The notes under the pieces are model-generated. The model searched no databases. It saw only the letters and a list, made by a program, of their open reading frames with translations, and was not told the origin of the DNA. Below, piece by piece: positions 40,336 to 49,947 of a stretch of DNA of 64,000 nucleotides (position 1 is the first letter of the stretch; each line of letters starts with the position of its first letter). The DNA is from Pollutimonas sp035515055 (GTDB taxonomy: Bacteria; Pseudomonadota; Gammaproteobacteria; Burkholderiales; Burkholderiaceae_B): assembly GCA_035515055.1 (NCBI GenBank), contig DATJBV010000036.1, positions 1 through 64,000 of the forward strand. Reading direction: 5' to 3'. The position numbers and the translations under genes were made by a program.

Positions 40336-41217
40336 TCAGTCGTCCGCGATAGCCAGCCCCATAAGGCCGGCTATCGCCCGGCTCAAGGGCGAATTCGAGT
40401 CCTGCAAGGTCAGCAAGATACTGAAGTGGTTGGCATGTGCGACTTCAAGCGACTGCGCGGCGAAGCCATTGCGCGTCCAGGCCGCGGCATAGTCGGTGCT
40501 TTGCCGCTTGAATTCGGCCGTTTCCTCCGCCCCCCAGGCGACCAGCAGCGGACAATTTTCCACAGGCAGCCGGAACTGGGGACTGAGAGCCGCCGCCGAA
40601 TCGGCATTGAGCCCGGCCCAGGCATTGATATGCGTATGAACGAGTGGCCGCAGATCAAACAAGCCGCTGATGACGCTCGCGCTATGAATGACATTGGCTG
40701 GTATCCGGCAGTCATCTTGCCAGCCGGGAGCCAGCAACATACCGGCCAGGTGGCCCCCAGCCGAACTTCCGCTGACATGCAGCCGCGCAGGATCGCCATG
40801 GTATTGCGCGGCATGGTGAAATATCCAGGCAAGGGCCCGGCGGCACTGCCCGACAATGACATCCAGCGTTACGCCCGGCGCCAAGGAATAGTTCACTGCC
40901 ACCACGGTGGCTCCGGTCGCATGCAATGCGGGCGCCATGAAGCTGGAGTCGTCCTTCGAAAGCGCGCGCCAGTAGCCGCCATGCAGATAGACATACACAG
41001 GCGAATTGGCCGTTGCGGCGGGGAAGATATCCAGCGTCTCGTCCGGATGTGCACCATAGGGCACCGCCACGCTGACGTTCAAGGCCTGCCGCGCCCGAGC
41101 GCTTGCGTCGGCATATTCCCGCAGGTAGTCAAGGCAATTGGAGACCGACGCGCGCGCGTTGTACTGGCGGTCCAGCTCGTCCGGATCGTAGCCCATGGGA
41201 TTGCAGGGTCTATCCAT
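40336..41217 (-). CDS. Alpha/beta hydrolase, arylformamidase/BD-FAE-like
   Basis: Protein of about 293 residues of the alpha/beta hydrolase fold. The oxyanion-hole motif is YVYLHGGYWRALSKDDSS, the nucleophile motif HVSGSSAGGHLAG, and a C-terminal acid/His pair includes AHANHFSIL. This HGGYWR group includes kynurenine formamidase-like and carboxylester hydrolases. ATG at 41217; a GTG at 41229 overlapping the upstream stop (GTGA) is an alternative that would couple translation. The substrate is not evident. Confidence 0.8.
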   Translation of the reverse strand: MDRPCNPMGYDPDELDRQYNARASVSNCLDYLREYADASARARQALNVSVAVPYGAHPDETLDIFPAATANSPVYVYLHGGYWRALSKDDSSFMAPALHATGATVVAVNYSLAPGVTLDVIVGQCRRALAWIFHHAAQYHGDPARLHVSGSSAGGHLAGMLLAPGWQDDCRIPANVIHSASVISGLFDLRPLVHTHINAWAGLNADSAAALSPQFRLPVENCPLLVAWGAEETAEFKRQSTDYAAAWTRNGFAAQSLEVAHANHFSILLTLQDSNSPLSRAIAGLMGLAIADD

Positions 41218-41225
41218 ACCGGCGC

Positions 41226-42080
41226 TCACGGCAGTTCGAGTTCGGCAAAAAGCGGCGCGTGATCCGACAATTGCTTCCATGGCGAACCCTGCAGCACGCG
41301 CGCGCTGCGAACCGCAAAGCCGCGTTGATAAATGCGGTCCAACCGCAGCCAGGGAAACGCCGCTGGAAACGTGCGTGGCGGCAGGGTAAGCCGTGCGCCG
41401 CCGTTGATGCCAAGTTCGTGCACCTTTTGCGCCAGCGGTTTGGCGCGGGGAAATGGGCTGAGGCTGTCGCGCCATCGGGTGACAGAGGTGCGCAGCTTGC
41501 CCGGATACGGGTTGTGGGGGGCGACGGCGAACACCTCATAGAGGCCGAGCTGCTGCACGAACAGTGGTGCGAGCCGATTGTTCCAGTCGTTGAAATCGCC
41601 GGCAATAAGAATGGGCTCGTCCTCAGGAACCAGGCGCTTGATGCGCTCGACCAGCGCCGCCACCTGGCGCGACCGCCCGCCGGCGAATAAGCCAAGGTGG
41701 ACCACCAGGCAGTGCACCGGCGTGCTGTTGATCTCGACCACGGCATGCAGCAACCCGCGCTGCTCCATCTTGTGGTCGGATATGTCCTGGTTTTCGTGCT
41801 GGAGTATGGGGTAGCGAGACAAGAGCGCGTTGCCATGGTCGGTGCGCTCGCGCACCGCATTGCAGCCATAGGCGGTCTGCATCGACAAGACGGCGCCCAG
41901 GGATTCGTGCTGGGCGTCCAGGCTGACGAAGCGTTCGTTCCTGCCCTGCACTTCTTGCATGAAGAGCAGGTCGGGGCGCAGGTTGTATAGGCCCAGCCGC
42001 AAGTCTGACAACGATTCGCGGCTACCCGTGGCGGACTTGCCCTTATGAATGTTGTAGCTTACGACTCGGATTACCGACAC
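41226..42080 (-). CDS. Endonuclease/exonuclease/phosphatase (EEP) family protein
   Basis: Protein of about 284 residues of the DNase I-like fold. It begins RVVSYNIHKGKS (the N-terminal Asn), has LLFMQEVQGRN (metal Glu), GDFNDWNNRLAP (metal Asp and Asn) and ends SDHAPLFAELELP (catalytic His). GTG start at 42080 follows AGGGGG; another GTG lies two codons upstream. It begins 17 bases after the aspS stop. Members act on nucleic acids or phospholipids; the position beside clsB fits a lipid role but this is inference. Confidence 0.8.
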   Translation of the reverse strand: MSVIRVVSYNIHKGKSATGSRESLSDLRLGLYNLRPDLLFMQEVQGRNERFVSLDAQHESLGAVLSMQTAYGCNAVRERTDHGNALLSRYPILQHENQDISDHKMEQRGLLHAVVEINSTPVHCLVVHLGLFAGGRSRQVAALVERIKRLVPEDEPILIAGDFNDWNNRLAPLFVQQLGLYEVFAVAPHNPYPGKLRTSVTRWRDSLSPFPRAKPLAQKVHELGINGGARLTLPPRTFPAAFPWLRLDRIYQRGFAVRSARVLQGSPWKQLSDHAPLFAELELP

Positions 42081-42097
42081 CGGCACCCCCTGTTGTG

Positions 42098-43894
42098 TTA
42101 CGCCTGCTTGACTTCCGTATTGCGCAGGCGAATATGCAGTTCGCGCAGCTGCTTTTCGTCGACAACGGAAGGCGCCTGAGTGAGCAGGCATTGCGCACGC
42201 TGCGTCTTGGGGAATGCAATGACATCGCGTATGGATTCGGCACCGGCCATCATGGTAACGAGACGATCCAGCCCGAATGCCACTCCGCCATGCGGCGGAG
42301 CGCCATATTGCAGCGCATCGAGCAGGAAGCCGAATTTTTCGCGGGCTTCGTCGGCCTGTATGTTCAGGGCACGGAACACCTTGTTTTGAACCTCGGCCCG
42401 ATGGATACGTACGGAACCGCCACCCATTTCCCAACCGTTCAAGACCATATCATACGCCTTGGCCAAGGCGCGGCTCGGGTCGGTTTCGAGGTAGTCTTCG
42501 TGGCCATCCTTGGGGCTGGTGAACGGATGATGCGCGGCAAAATAGCGGCCTTCCTGCTCGTCGTACTCGAACATGGGGAAGTCGACGACCCACAGCGGTT
42601 TCCAGGTGGCTTCGAACAAGCCGTTATCTTTGCCGAATTCGCTATGGCCGATCTTCACCCGCAACGCGCCCATGGCGTCGTTGACCACTTTGGTCTTGTC
42701 GGCGCCGAAAAAGATGAGGTCGCCGCTTTGCGCACCGGTGCGCGCCATCAGCGCCTTCAATGCATCAGCGTTGATGTTCTTGACGATGGGCGACTGCAAG
42801 CCTTCGGGAATGGCGGCGACATCGTTCACCTTGATGTACGCCAAGCCCTTGGCGCCGTAGATAGCCACGAATTTGGTGTAGGCGTCGATCTCGCTGCGCG
42901 GCATGCTGGCGCCGCCCGGGATGCGCAGCGCCACGACGCGGCAGCCGGGATCGTTGGCCGGGGCCGAGAACACCTTGAAATCGACGTCGCGCATCAAATC
43001 GGCAATGTCGACGAATTCCAGGTTGACGCGCAAATCGGGCTTGTCCGAGCCGAAGCGATCCATTGCTTCGGCCCAGGTCATGGTGGGAAACTGGGCCGGC
43101 AAATCGACGTGCTGCACGACCGCAAACACGTGGCGGATCATGCCTTCGAAAATTTCGCGTATCTGCTCTTCGTTCAGAAACGACGTTTCGCAGTCGATCT
43201 GGGTGAATTCTGGCTGGCGATCGGCACGCAGGTCTTCATCGCGGAAGCACTTGGTGATCTGGTAATAACGATCGAAGCCCGACACCATCAGCATTTGCTT
43301 GAACAGCTGCGGCGATTGAGGCAGGGCGAAGAACTCGCCTGCATTGACGCGCGACGGCACGAGATAATCGCGGGCGCCTTCCGGCGTGCTCTTGGTAAGC
43401 ATGGGCGTTTCGATGTCGATGAAGCCCAGGTTGTCGAGGTACTTTCGCACTTCGATGGCCACGCGGTAGCGCAGCATCAGGTTGCGCTGCATTTGCGGAC
43501 GGCGCAGGTCCAGCACGCGGTGGGTGAGGCGCGTCGTTTCAGACAGATTGTCGTCATCGAGCTGGAAGGGCGGCGTCACCGACGCATTCAGTATTTCGAT
43601 TTCGCGGCACAAGACTTCGATCTCGCCGGAGGCGAGTTCGACGTTGCTGGTGCCTTCGGGGCGCAAGCGCACCAGGCCGGTGATTCGTACGCAGAACTCG
43701 TTGCGTATGCGCTCGGCTGTCTCGAACGCCTGGACGTTGTCGGGATCCACCACGATTTGCGCCAGGCCGGCACGGTCGCGCAGGTCGATGAAAATGACAC
43801 CGCCATGATCGCGACGACGATGGACCCAACCGAACAACGTTACAGTCTGGTTCAGGTGGGCTTTACTAACCTCGCCGGTATAGCAAGTACGCAT
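42098..43894 (-). CDS. aspS: Aspartyl-tRNA synthetase
   Basis: Class II synthetase of 598 residues, bacterial type. N-terminal OB-fold anticodon domain (VTLFGWVHRRRDHGGVIFID), motif 2 region TKCFRDEDLRADRQPEFTQ and motif 3 AFGLDRLVTMMAGAESIRD are all seen, with the bacterial GAD insertion between. It charges tRNA-Asp. ATG at 43894 with GGAG 9 bases upstream. Part of the six-gene minus-strand operon. Confidence 0.96.
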   Translation of the reverse strand: MRTCYTGEVSKAHLNQTVTLFGWVHRRRDHGGVIFIDLRDRAGLAQIVVDPDNVQAFETAERIRNEFCVRITGLVRLRPEGTSNVELASGEIEVLCREIEILNASVTPPFQLDDDNLSETTRLTHRVLDLRRPQMQRNLMLRYRVAIEVRKYLDNLGFIDIETPMLTKSTPEGARDYLVPSRVNAGEFFALPQSPQLFKQMLMVSGFDRYYQITKCFRDEDLRADRQPEFTQIDCETSFLNEEQIREIFEGMIRHVFAVVQHVDLPAQFPTMTWAEAMDRFGSDKPDLRVNLEFVDIADLMRDVDFKVFSAPANDPGCRVVALRIPGGASMPRSEIDAYTKFVAIYGAKGLAYIKVNDVAAIPEGLQSPIVKNINADALKALMARTGAQSGDLIFFGADKTKVVNDAMGALRVKIGHSEFGKDNGLFEATWKPLWVVDFPMFEYDEQEGRYFAAHHPFTSPKDGHEDYLETDPSRALAKAYDMVLNGWEMGGGSVRIHRAEVQNKVFRALNIQADEAREKFGFLLDALQYGAPPHGGVAFGLDRLVTMMAGAESIRDVIAFPKTQRAQCLLTQAPSVVDEKQLRELHIRLRNTEVKQA

Positions 43895-43939
43895 CAACGA
43901 ATACTCCGTATAAAAATTCTGTAACTACGCATTAAAGGG

Positions 43940-44626
43940 TCAGGGCAGCCGCGCGTCTGTGCCGGCGCCGTCGTCCGGATCTATTCGGTCGATGCGCTGC
44001 GCCGCGTCGATGACGGACACCGCCTCGCCGGACTTGACAGACGCAGGCGCGACGACGCCCATGGAAACAATGTACTTGAGCGCCGCATCGACGCTCATGT
44101 CGAGCATCTTGACATCGGTGCGCGGCATCATCAGGAAGAATCCCGACGTGGGATTAGGCGTGGTGGGCACATACACGCTGACAAAATCTTCACCCAGGTT
44201 TTCGGCCACTTCGCCCGAGGGCGCGCCCGTAAGAAAGGCGATGGTCCAGGACCCATGGCGCGGATACTGCACCAGCACGGCATTGCGAAACGCCTGCCCG
44301 TTTGGGGCGAGCACCGTGTCGCTGACCTGCTTGACTGAATGATAAATGGAGCGCACCAGCGGAATGCGCCCCAGCAGTTGCTCCCAGCGGTCCACCATGG
44401 CCCGCCCGATGAAGTTGGCGCCGAGCAATCCGGTAAGAAGCACAACCAGGAGCACCATCAGCAGTTGGAAACCCGGAATGCGGTAGCCGAACAGCGACTG
44501 GGACGTCAGGAAACCCGGCACGACGCTTTCCAGCGTGCCGATAAGCAAGGTAATGACCCAGATCGTAATGACCAATGGGATCCAGATCAGCAAGCCGGTA
44601 ATAAAGTATCGTTTAAAAAAGCGCAT
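43940..44626 (-). CDS. DUF502 membrane protein
   Basis: Protein of 228 residues. Two membrane helices (ITGLLIWIPLVITIWVITLL and LLMVLLVVLLTGLLGANFIG) precede a soluble part with PLVRSIYHSVKQVSDTV and FLTGAPSGEVAENLGEDF, the DUF502 pattern. Family function is unknown. ATG at 44626. It sits between fmdB and aspS, as in many betaproteobacteria. Confidence 0.85.
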   Translation of the reverse strand: MRFFKRYFITGLLIWIPLVITIWVITLLIGTLESVVPGFLTSQSLFGYRIPGFQLLMVLLVVLLTGLLGANFIGRAMVDRWEQLLGRIPLVRSIYHSVKQVSDTVLAPNGQAFRNAVLVQYPRHGSWTIAFLTGAPSGEVAENLGEDFVSVYVPTTPNPTSGFFLMMPRTDVKMLDMSVDAALKYIVSMGVVAPASVKSGEAVSVIDAAQRIDRIDPDDGAGTDARLP

Positions 44627-44644
44627 TCCGTATTGACGAGCCGG

Positions 44645-44953
44645 TCAGGAAGAGGAAGTGCCGGCGGGCGGAGTAGGCGCGGCCGCGGCCGGCGCTGAAG
44701 CTGGGGCCGGGGCGGGCGTGCTTGCACTGACCGACGATGATGTTGCCGCGTCGGGCTTGGCATTGGCGCCGTTATTGCGGAAATCGGTCACATACCAACC
44801 GGTACCCTTCAACTGAAAACCAGCCGAGGTCACTTGTTTGACGTAGGTATCCTGGCCGCATTCGGGACAGGCGGTGAGCAAAGGGTCTGACATTTTTTGC
44901 AGTACGTCCTGCGCGTGTCCGCAGGCGCTGCACTTATAAGCATAGATAGGCAC
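44645..44953 (-). CDS. FmdB-family zinc-ribbon protein
   Basis: Protein of 102 residues. The N-terminus PIYAYKCSACGHAQDVLQKM with CPECG gives the two CxxC pairs of the FmdB zinc ribbon; GFQLKGTGWYVTDF is also typical. The remainder is a low-complexity Ala/Pro/Ser tail. GTG start at 44953 with GGGG upstream; the reading frame extends much further upstream without similarity. FmdB-like proteins are annotated as regulators but their role is uncertain. First gene of the operon with DUF502 and aspS. Confidence 0.85.
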   Translation of the reverse strand: MPIYAYKCSACGHAQDVLQKMSDPLLTACPECGQDTYVKQVTSAGFQLKGTGWYVTDFRNNGANAKPDAATSSSVSASTPAPAPASAPAAAAPTPPAGTSSS

Positions 44954-45012
44954 GAATTTATCCCCATAGAACCGTGTGATTTTAGCCGGTTTTGCAGACA
45001 GGCATGGAATCG

Positions 45013-46290
45013 TCAGAAGCTCTTGGGCAGCATGAACATGGCGGCGGCGACCATTGTGGGCAGCGTAGCCGCCGCAAGCAGCTTGAGCGGAGAGATTGCC
45101 CCATCGGGAAAACACCCCTTCAAGATGGAGAATCCCGCCGGATTGGGCGCATTCGCAATAACGGTAAGGCCGCCGCCGGTGACCGCGCCCGCCACCAGCA
45201 TATAGCGCCACTGCTCGCTCGTGCCTTCCACCAGCGAACCCAGATAGGTCAGGGCCGCATTGTCGGTGACGGCGGTAAGCGCCGTGGCTCCCCAGTACAA
45301 GACCATGGGCGAGAGTCCCGCCAACAGGTCTTGCAGCCACCATTTTTGCAGCCCGCCCAGGACCACGAGGCCTGCAAGGAAAAACCCGACCATCAGGCCT
45401 TCGCGAATGAGCAACGGATTCTGATGACGCTTATAGGCGTGCGCGTAGCCGATGAACAGCATCAGGAAGCCCATGAAGATAATGGGATGATGGGCGGATA
45501 AGACCACGCCCACCAGAAATACGGTATGGATGGCCATGATGATGATGGGCACGGGCGCGCGCTTGCTGCCTTCCGAGAGCGTGGATTTACCAATCGAGCC
45601 GTCGGTGAGCGCGCCGCGGCAGATGAAGGTCAGTACCGCGGCGTTGATCAGCACCGCCCCGGCCGCACGCCAGCCGAAGTGCGTTGCCATATAGGCGGTG
45701 TCCCAATCGAAGGTGTTGGCCACCATTAATACCGGCGGGGCCGCATAGGCGGTCAGCACGCCCCCTATGGAGACATTGACGAAAAGCACGCCTATGGTCA
45801 TGTACTTGAACCCGGCCTGCTCCGATCGTCCGAAATAGGCATCGCGCAGCAGTAGCGCGGCCAGCGTCATCGCGGCCGGCTCGGTAATGAACGAGCCCGC
45901 AAGCGGCACGAACGCCATGGTCACGAAGAACATGGCCAGCTCTTTGCGCACGGGCAGAATACTGGCCAGCGCGCGCACGCCCACGTTTACCAATTCAAGT
46001 ATGGGCCGGCTGGCGGCAATGACCATGATGGCGAAAACGAAGGCCGGTTCGGTGAAGTTCCGGGTGTCGATATAGGTGACCGTATCGGATACGCCAGCCA
46101 CCAGCGCCATGAAAGCCAACAATACGCAGGCCCAGACGCCGAATACCGCTTCCACCTCGGACAACAAATGCCACAGGCCGGCGTGCGGCCCGCCCTTGTT
46201 GGCCTGGCGGGCAAACACCGGCACGGAGAAGGTATGGATGATGGCGATCGCGAACAGCGTCGTCGCCAGGATTTCGAGAAAACTGGGCAT
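45013..46290 (-). CDS. Predicted Na+/H+ antiporter (PF07399-type)
   Basis: Membrane protein of 425 residues with about eleven helices. Segments such as AGSFITEPAAMTLAALLLRD and ALTAVTDNAALTYLGSLVEG, and the C-terminal GGGLTVIANAPNPAGFSIL, match the putative Na+/H+ antiporter family related to NhaD and the ion-transporter superfamily. ATG at 46290 with AGGT upstream. It stands alone between fmdB and the GMC gene. Cation specificity cannot be read from the sequence. Confidence 0.75.
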   Translation of the reverse strand: MPSFLEILATTLFAIAIIHTFSVPVFARQANKGGPHAGLWHLLSEVEAVFGVWACVLLAFMALVAGVSDTVTYIDTRNFTEPAFVFAIMVIAASRPILELVNVGVRALASILPVRKELAMFFVTMAFVPLAGSFITEPAAMTLAALLLRDAYFGRSEQAGFKYMTIGVLFVNVSIGGVLTAYAAPPVLMVANTFDWDTAYMATHFGWRAAGAVLINAAVLTFICRGALTDGSIGKSTLSEGSKRAPVPIIIMAIHTVFLVGVVLSAHHPIIFMGFLMLFIGYAHAYKRHQNPLLIREGLMVGFFLAGLVVLGGLQKWWLQDLLAGLSPMVLYWGATALTAVTDNAALTYLGSLVEGTSEQWRYMLVAGAVTGGGLTVIANAPNPAGFSILKGCFPDGAISPLKLLAAATLPTMVAAAMFMLPKSF

Positions 46291-46376
46291 ATATTTACCT
46301 TGTTCTTATTGCCCGACTGGCCGCCCGGCGTAAGGATGTCAGCATAAATTGTCGCATGAACTTACGCCCGGTACGA

Positions 46377-47996
46377 TCAGCCTCGCGACGCCAGGATGAA
46401 TTGCGCTCCCTTTTCGGCGATCATGACCGCCGGCGAGTTCGTATTGCCGGAGGTGATGGTGGGCATGATGGAAGCGTCGATGACACGCAGCCCTTCCACG
46501 CCATGCACGCGCAGTTCGGGGTCTACCACCGCCATGGCGTCCACGCCCATTTTGCATGTGCCGACGGGGTGGAAAATGGTGGTGCCGATATCGCCGGCGG
46601 CCTTTTCCAGGTCGGCCTGGGTTTCGATATGCGCCCCCGGCTTGTATTCCTGCGGACGATATGGCGCAAGCGCGGCCTGCCCCATGATGCGTCGCGTTAA
46701 TCGTATGCTGTCCGCCGCCACCTGCCTGTCTTCCGCCGTTTGAAGGTAATTGCACAGAATATGGGGCGCATCGGCGGCGTCGGGAGACACGATGTTGACG
46801 TGGCCGCGACTGGTGGGACGCAGATTGCAGACAGATGCCGTAATGGCTGGAAAGGCATGCAGCGGATCGCCAAATTTTTCCAGCGACAATGGCTGGACGT
46901 GGTATTCCAGATTGGCACGCTCGTGTTCCGGGCCGGATCGCGCAAAGGCGCCGAGCTGAGACGGCGCCATGGCCAGCGGGCCGCGCCGTTGGAGAGCGTA
47001 CTGCGCGCCGATCAGGGTCTTGCCCCACAAGGAAGCGGCCATGGTGTTAAGCGTTTTGGCGCCATGAACTTTATAAATCATGCGAAGCTGCAGATGGTCT
47101 TGCAGGTTCTGCCCGACGCCGGGCAAGTCGTGCACGACCGGAATGCCCAGGCTTTGCAATAGTGCACCGGGTCCGACGCCGGACACTTGCAACAGCTGTA
47201 CGGAGCCGATCGCCCCGGCGGAAAGTATGACCTCGGCATGGGCGCGCGCAACTTTCCTTTCGCCTTCATGCATGAACTGCACGCCTTGCGCGCGACGGCC
47301 CTGAAAAACGATGCGTTCGGCTTGCGCGCCGGTCATCACGGTAAGGTTGGCGCGGTTCTTGATGGGACGCAGAAAGGCCTTGGCCGACGTCCATCGTATG
47401 CCGCGGCGCTGGTTCACCTCGAAGTAGGCGCAACCTTCGTTATCGCCGCGGTTGAAGTCATCGATGGACGGGATGTCAGCCTGCTGTGCCGCCTCGCGGA
47501 AGGCGTCCAGAATCTTCCACGACAACCGCTGGCGCTCGACCCGCCATTCTCCGGATGCTCCATGGAATTCCGACGGGCCGGCGTGGTGGTCCTCTACCTG
47601 TTTGAAAACGGGCAGCACGTCTGTCCAGCCCCAGCCCGGGTTGCCCTGGCTGGCCCAGCTGTCGTAGTCGGCCGCCTGGCCACGCATGTAGATCATCCCG
47701 TTGATGGCGGAGGACCCGCCCAGCACCCGGCCCCTGGGGTAGCCCAAAGTACGGTTATTGATGCCGGGATCCGCCTGGGTGCGGTAGCACCAATCGGTCC
47801 GCGGGTTGCCGATGCAGTACAGATAGCCGACGGGGATGTGTATCCAGTGCCAGTTGTCGCGCCCGCCCGCCTCCAGCAAGAGCACGCGGTGGGCGGGATT
47901 TGCGGACAGCCGGTTGGCCAATAGACAACCGGCCGAACCGGCGCCCACGATGATGTAATCGAACTCGAGCTGAGTTCCTGCCGTAGCGGTATGCAC
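46377..47996 (-). CDS. GMC-family oxidoreductase (choline dehydrogenase-like)
   Basis: Flavoprotein of 539 residues. N-terminal FAD motif DYIIVGAGSAGCLLANRL, GGSSAINGMIYMRG (second FAD-binding signature) and the C-terminal active-site pair HPVGTCKMG and NTNSPAVMIAEKGA. It oxidises an alcohol substrate with FAD; choline dehydrogenase is the best-known relative but other alcohols are equally possible. GTG start at 47996 has GGGAGA upstream; a longer frame from 48059 would run into ubiA. Confidence 0.85.
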   Translation of the reverse strand: MHTATAGTQLEFDYIIVGAGSAGCLLANRLSANPAHRVLLLEAGGRDNWHWIHIPVGYLYCIGNPRTDWCYRTQADPGINNRTLGYPRGRVLGGSSAINGMIYMRGQAADYDSWASQGNPGWGWTDVLPVFKQVEDHHAGPSEFHGASGEWRVERQRLSWKILDAFREAAQQADIPSIDDFNRGDNEGCAYFEVNQRRGIRWTSAKAFLRPIKNRANLTVMTGAQAERIVFQGRRAQGVQFMHEGERKVARAHAEVILSAGAIGSVQLLQVSGVGPGALLQSLGIPVVHDLPGVGQNLQDHLQLRMIYKVHGAKTLNTMAASLWGKTLIGAQYALQRRGPLAMAPSQLGAFARSGPEHERANLEYHVQPLSLEKFGDPLHAFPAITASVCNLRPTSRGHVNIVSPDAADAPHILCNYLQTAEDRQVAADSIRLTRRIMGQAALAPYRPQEYKPGAHIETQADLEKAAGDIGTTIFHPVGTCKMGVDAMAVVDPELRVHGVEGLRVIDASIMPTITSGNTNSPAVMIAEKGAQFILASRG

Positions 47997-48008
47997 AATC
48001 TTGTCTCC

Positions 48009-48036
48009 CAGTGCCTGTGGCACTGCTGTTTTTTTT
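48009..48036 (+). terminator. Plus-strand terminator between ubiA and the GMC gene
   Basis: CAGTGCC, TGT loop, GGCACTG, then CTG and eight T on the plus strand. Both flanking genes run on the minus strand, where the hairpin is preceded by the A-run, so it would stop only transcription coming from the left. It may block antisense transcripts from entering ubiA. Confidence 0.5.
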
Positions 48037-48999
48037 CTAAACGGCCAGTGTTCCAGCAATGGCCGCCACCAGCAACAATACTCCCACGCCCATATTTGCC
48101 CGGAACAGCATGAAGTTGCGTTCGGGCCTTGCCAGGTCGAAAACGCTCATTTGCCAGACGAAATGGACGGCGATCGCCGCTATGACCACATAATACGGCC
48201 AAGCCATGTGCATGCCCAGCCCGGCATAGATCCACAGCGCGATGGTGGCAATGTAGAAGCCGCTGATCCATTGCTTGCCTTTATCGGCGAAGCGCAGCGC
48301 CGTCGAATGCAGGCCCAATTGGCGGTCATCACGCACATCCACATAGGCATAGATGGAGTCATAGCCGACCTGCCACAGCACCGCGCCCAGCCACATGGCG
48401 ATAGCGGCCAGGGGCACCGTATTCTGCGTATCTGACCAGGCCATCAACATGCCCCAGTTGAAGCCTATGCCCAGCACGACCTGGGGCCAGTAAGTGAAGC
48501 GCTTGCAGAGGGGATAAATAATGACGATAGGCATAAGTGCCACAGCCAGCCAGCGGCTGTACTCGTTCAGCGCAAGGAGCAGCAAGCCACAAACGACGAG
48601 TTGTCCGAGTACGAACCAAAGCGCATTCTTCAGGGAAAGCTGGCCGCTGGTCAGTGGGCGAAAACGCGTGCGCTCGACTTTCTTGTCGATATCGCGGTCG
48701 AAAATGTCGTTGAAGCAGCAGCCAATGCCACGCATCAGCAAGGCGCCCAACGAAAAAATGAACAGGCGAAACAGCGTGGGCCAGCCGTCGGCGGCCTGTA
48801 CCAGCGCGGCCAGGCATGGCAACAAGGTGAGCCACGTGCCCACCGGCCGGTCCAGGCGGCACAGGCGCGCATAAGGCCCCCAGGATAGAGGTAGCCAGCG
48901 CGCTACCCAGTCGTCGTGCCGGATGTCCGACAAGTCGGGGGTGCCGGGCGCGGCATTGGGCGTGGAACTGCCAAGAGAGTCGGAAGAAGCAGGTTTCAT
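48037..48999 (-). CDS. ubiA: 4-hydroxybenzoate polyprenyltransferase
   Basis: Membrane prenyltransferase of 320 residues. The two Asp-rich motifs are NDIFDRDIDKKVERTRFRPL and SIYAYVDVRDDRQLGLHST. Together with RLDRPVGTWLTLLPCL these identify UbiA of the ubiquinone pathway, which joins the isoprenoid tail to 4-hydroxybenzoate. ATG at 48999. It begins 69 bases after ccmI, so it may be read from the nap-ccm operon as well. Confidence 0.93.
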   Translation of the reverse strand: MKPASSDSLGSSTPNAAPGTPDLSDIRHDDWVARWLPLSWGPYARLCRLDRPVGTWLTLLPCLAALVQAADGWPTLFRLFIFSLGALLMRGIGCCFNDIFDRDIDKKVERTRFRPLTSGQLSLKNALWFVLGQLVVCGLLLLALNEYSRWLAVALMPIVIIYPLCKRFTYWPQVVLGIGFNWGMLMAWSDTQNTVPLAAIAMWLGAVLWQVGYDSIYAYVDVRDDRQLGLHSTALRFADKGKQWISGFYIATIALWIYAGLGMHMAWPYYVVIAAIAVHFVWQMSVFDLARPERNFMLFRANMGVGVLLLVAAIAGTLAV

Positions 49000-49068
49000 G
49001 GCGTCGATTTTATACCGCTGCCCGATTGGAAGACTACGCCGCCGCGAGGCTGTGCCATGTCCCGTGTC

Positions 49069-49947
49069 TTATGGAACGGCCAAGGGTCCGAGTCCCGCTT
49101 TGGACCTGGCATCGTTGATGGTGATGCGCAACTCCCGCGTGTCTTCGTTTTCGTGCGGCGACTGGGCAAGTATTTTCTCCCAGAGTGTCGCCGCCTGAGC
49201 ATAATCGCCGCGCTGGAACGCAGCCGTGCCGAAAAGCAGCAGCGCCTTCACATGATCCGGTTCCAGCGCCAGCGCCTTGCGCGCCAGCCGTTCAGACGCC
49301 TCCACGACGCTATTGTGCTCGAGGGCGACCGCCTCGGCCCAATCGGCCAGCGTGTCGGGGTGATCCGGCCGCAGGCTGGCAAGCTGCGCGAACGCCGCCG
49401 ATGCCTGGGAATAATCTCCTAAAACCATATACGAACGCGCCAGCATGTACCACTCTTGGGGCTCGCCGGGTCCTTGGGCAAGCCGGCCGGCAAGGGAGCG
49501 AACCATTTCCGCCATGGCTGCCGACTCGTCGGCCCGTTCGGGAGCCTGACGGCTTTTACCATCCAGGGACGCCGGTTCGCCTAAAAGCAAATAGCCCGCC
49601 ACGCTGAAAATGGAAATGAAGACCGCCACTCCGGCGGCCCACGCCCCAGCCGGCCCGTGGCGTAAAGGAGGGGCGCCTGAATGGCCTTCGTCCAACGCCC
49701 GACGTTCGAGTTCATCGCGATCGCGCCGCCATGCCTCCTGGTTTATCCGCCCCGCCGCACGCTCGGTCTCGAGCTCGTCCCATTGTTCGCGCAATACGGC
49801 AAGCGCCATTGTGGCTTGCGCGGCCTGTTGCGTCTCGCCCATGTCGCTGTAGCGGCCCCAGCCGAGCAGTGGGGGCAGAACGAAGGCCAAGCCAACCGCC
49901 ACAAAAAGAATGGCTATCGCAATGAAAATCGGCAGCGCTTCCGTCAT
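49069..49947 (-). CDS. ccmI: Cytochrome c biogenesis protein CcmI (TPR protein)
   Basis: Protein of 292 residues with one membrane helix (8-28), a cytoplasmic coiled part (LREQWDELETERAAGRINQE), a second hydrophobic segment and a periplasmic TPR domain (ARSYMVLGDYSQASAAFAQL, LLFGTAAFQRGDYAQA). CcmI holds apocytochrome c for haem attachment. Its ATG overlaps the ccmH stop. Last gene of the nap-ccm operon. Confidence 0.9.
   Translation of the reverse strand: MTEALPIFIAIAILFVAVGLAFVLPPLLGWGRYSDMGETQQAAQATMALAVLREQWDELETERAAGRINQEAWRRDRDELERRALDEGHSGAPPLRHGPAGAWAAGVAVFISIFSVAGYLLLGEPASLDGKSRQAPERADESAAMAEMVRSLAGRLAQGPGEPQEWYMLARSYMVLGDYSQASAAFAQLASLRPDHPDTLADWAEAVALEHNSVVEASERLARKALALEPDHVKALLLFGTAAFQRGDYAQAATLWEKILAQSPHENEDTRELRITINDARSKAGLGPLAVP

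Noticed and set aside
42095..43924. Plus-strand reading frame of 609 codons opposite aspS
   Set aside because: It covers aspS almost exactly and has no recognised domain. Long antisense frames are common over high-GC genes because of codon bias.
46339..47028. Minus-strand frame of 229 codons within the GMC gene
   Set aside because: Overlaps the GMC oxidoreductase, whose FAD and active-site motifs are complete in the other frame.
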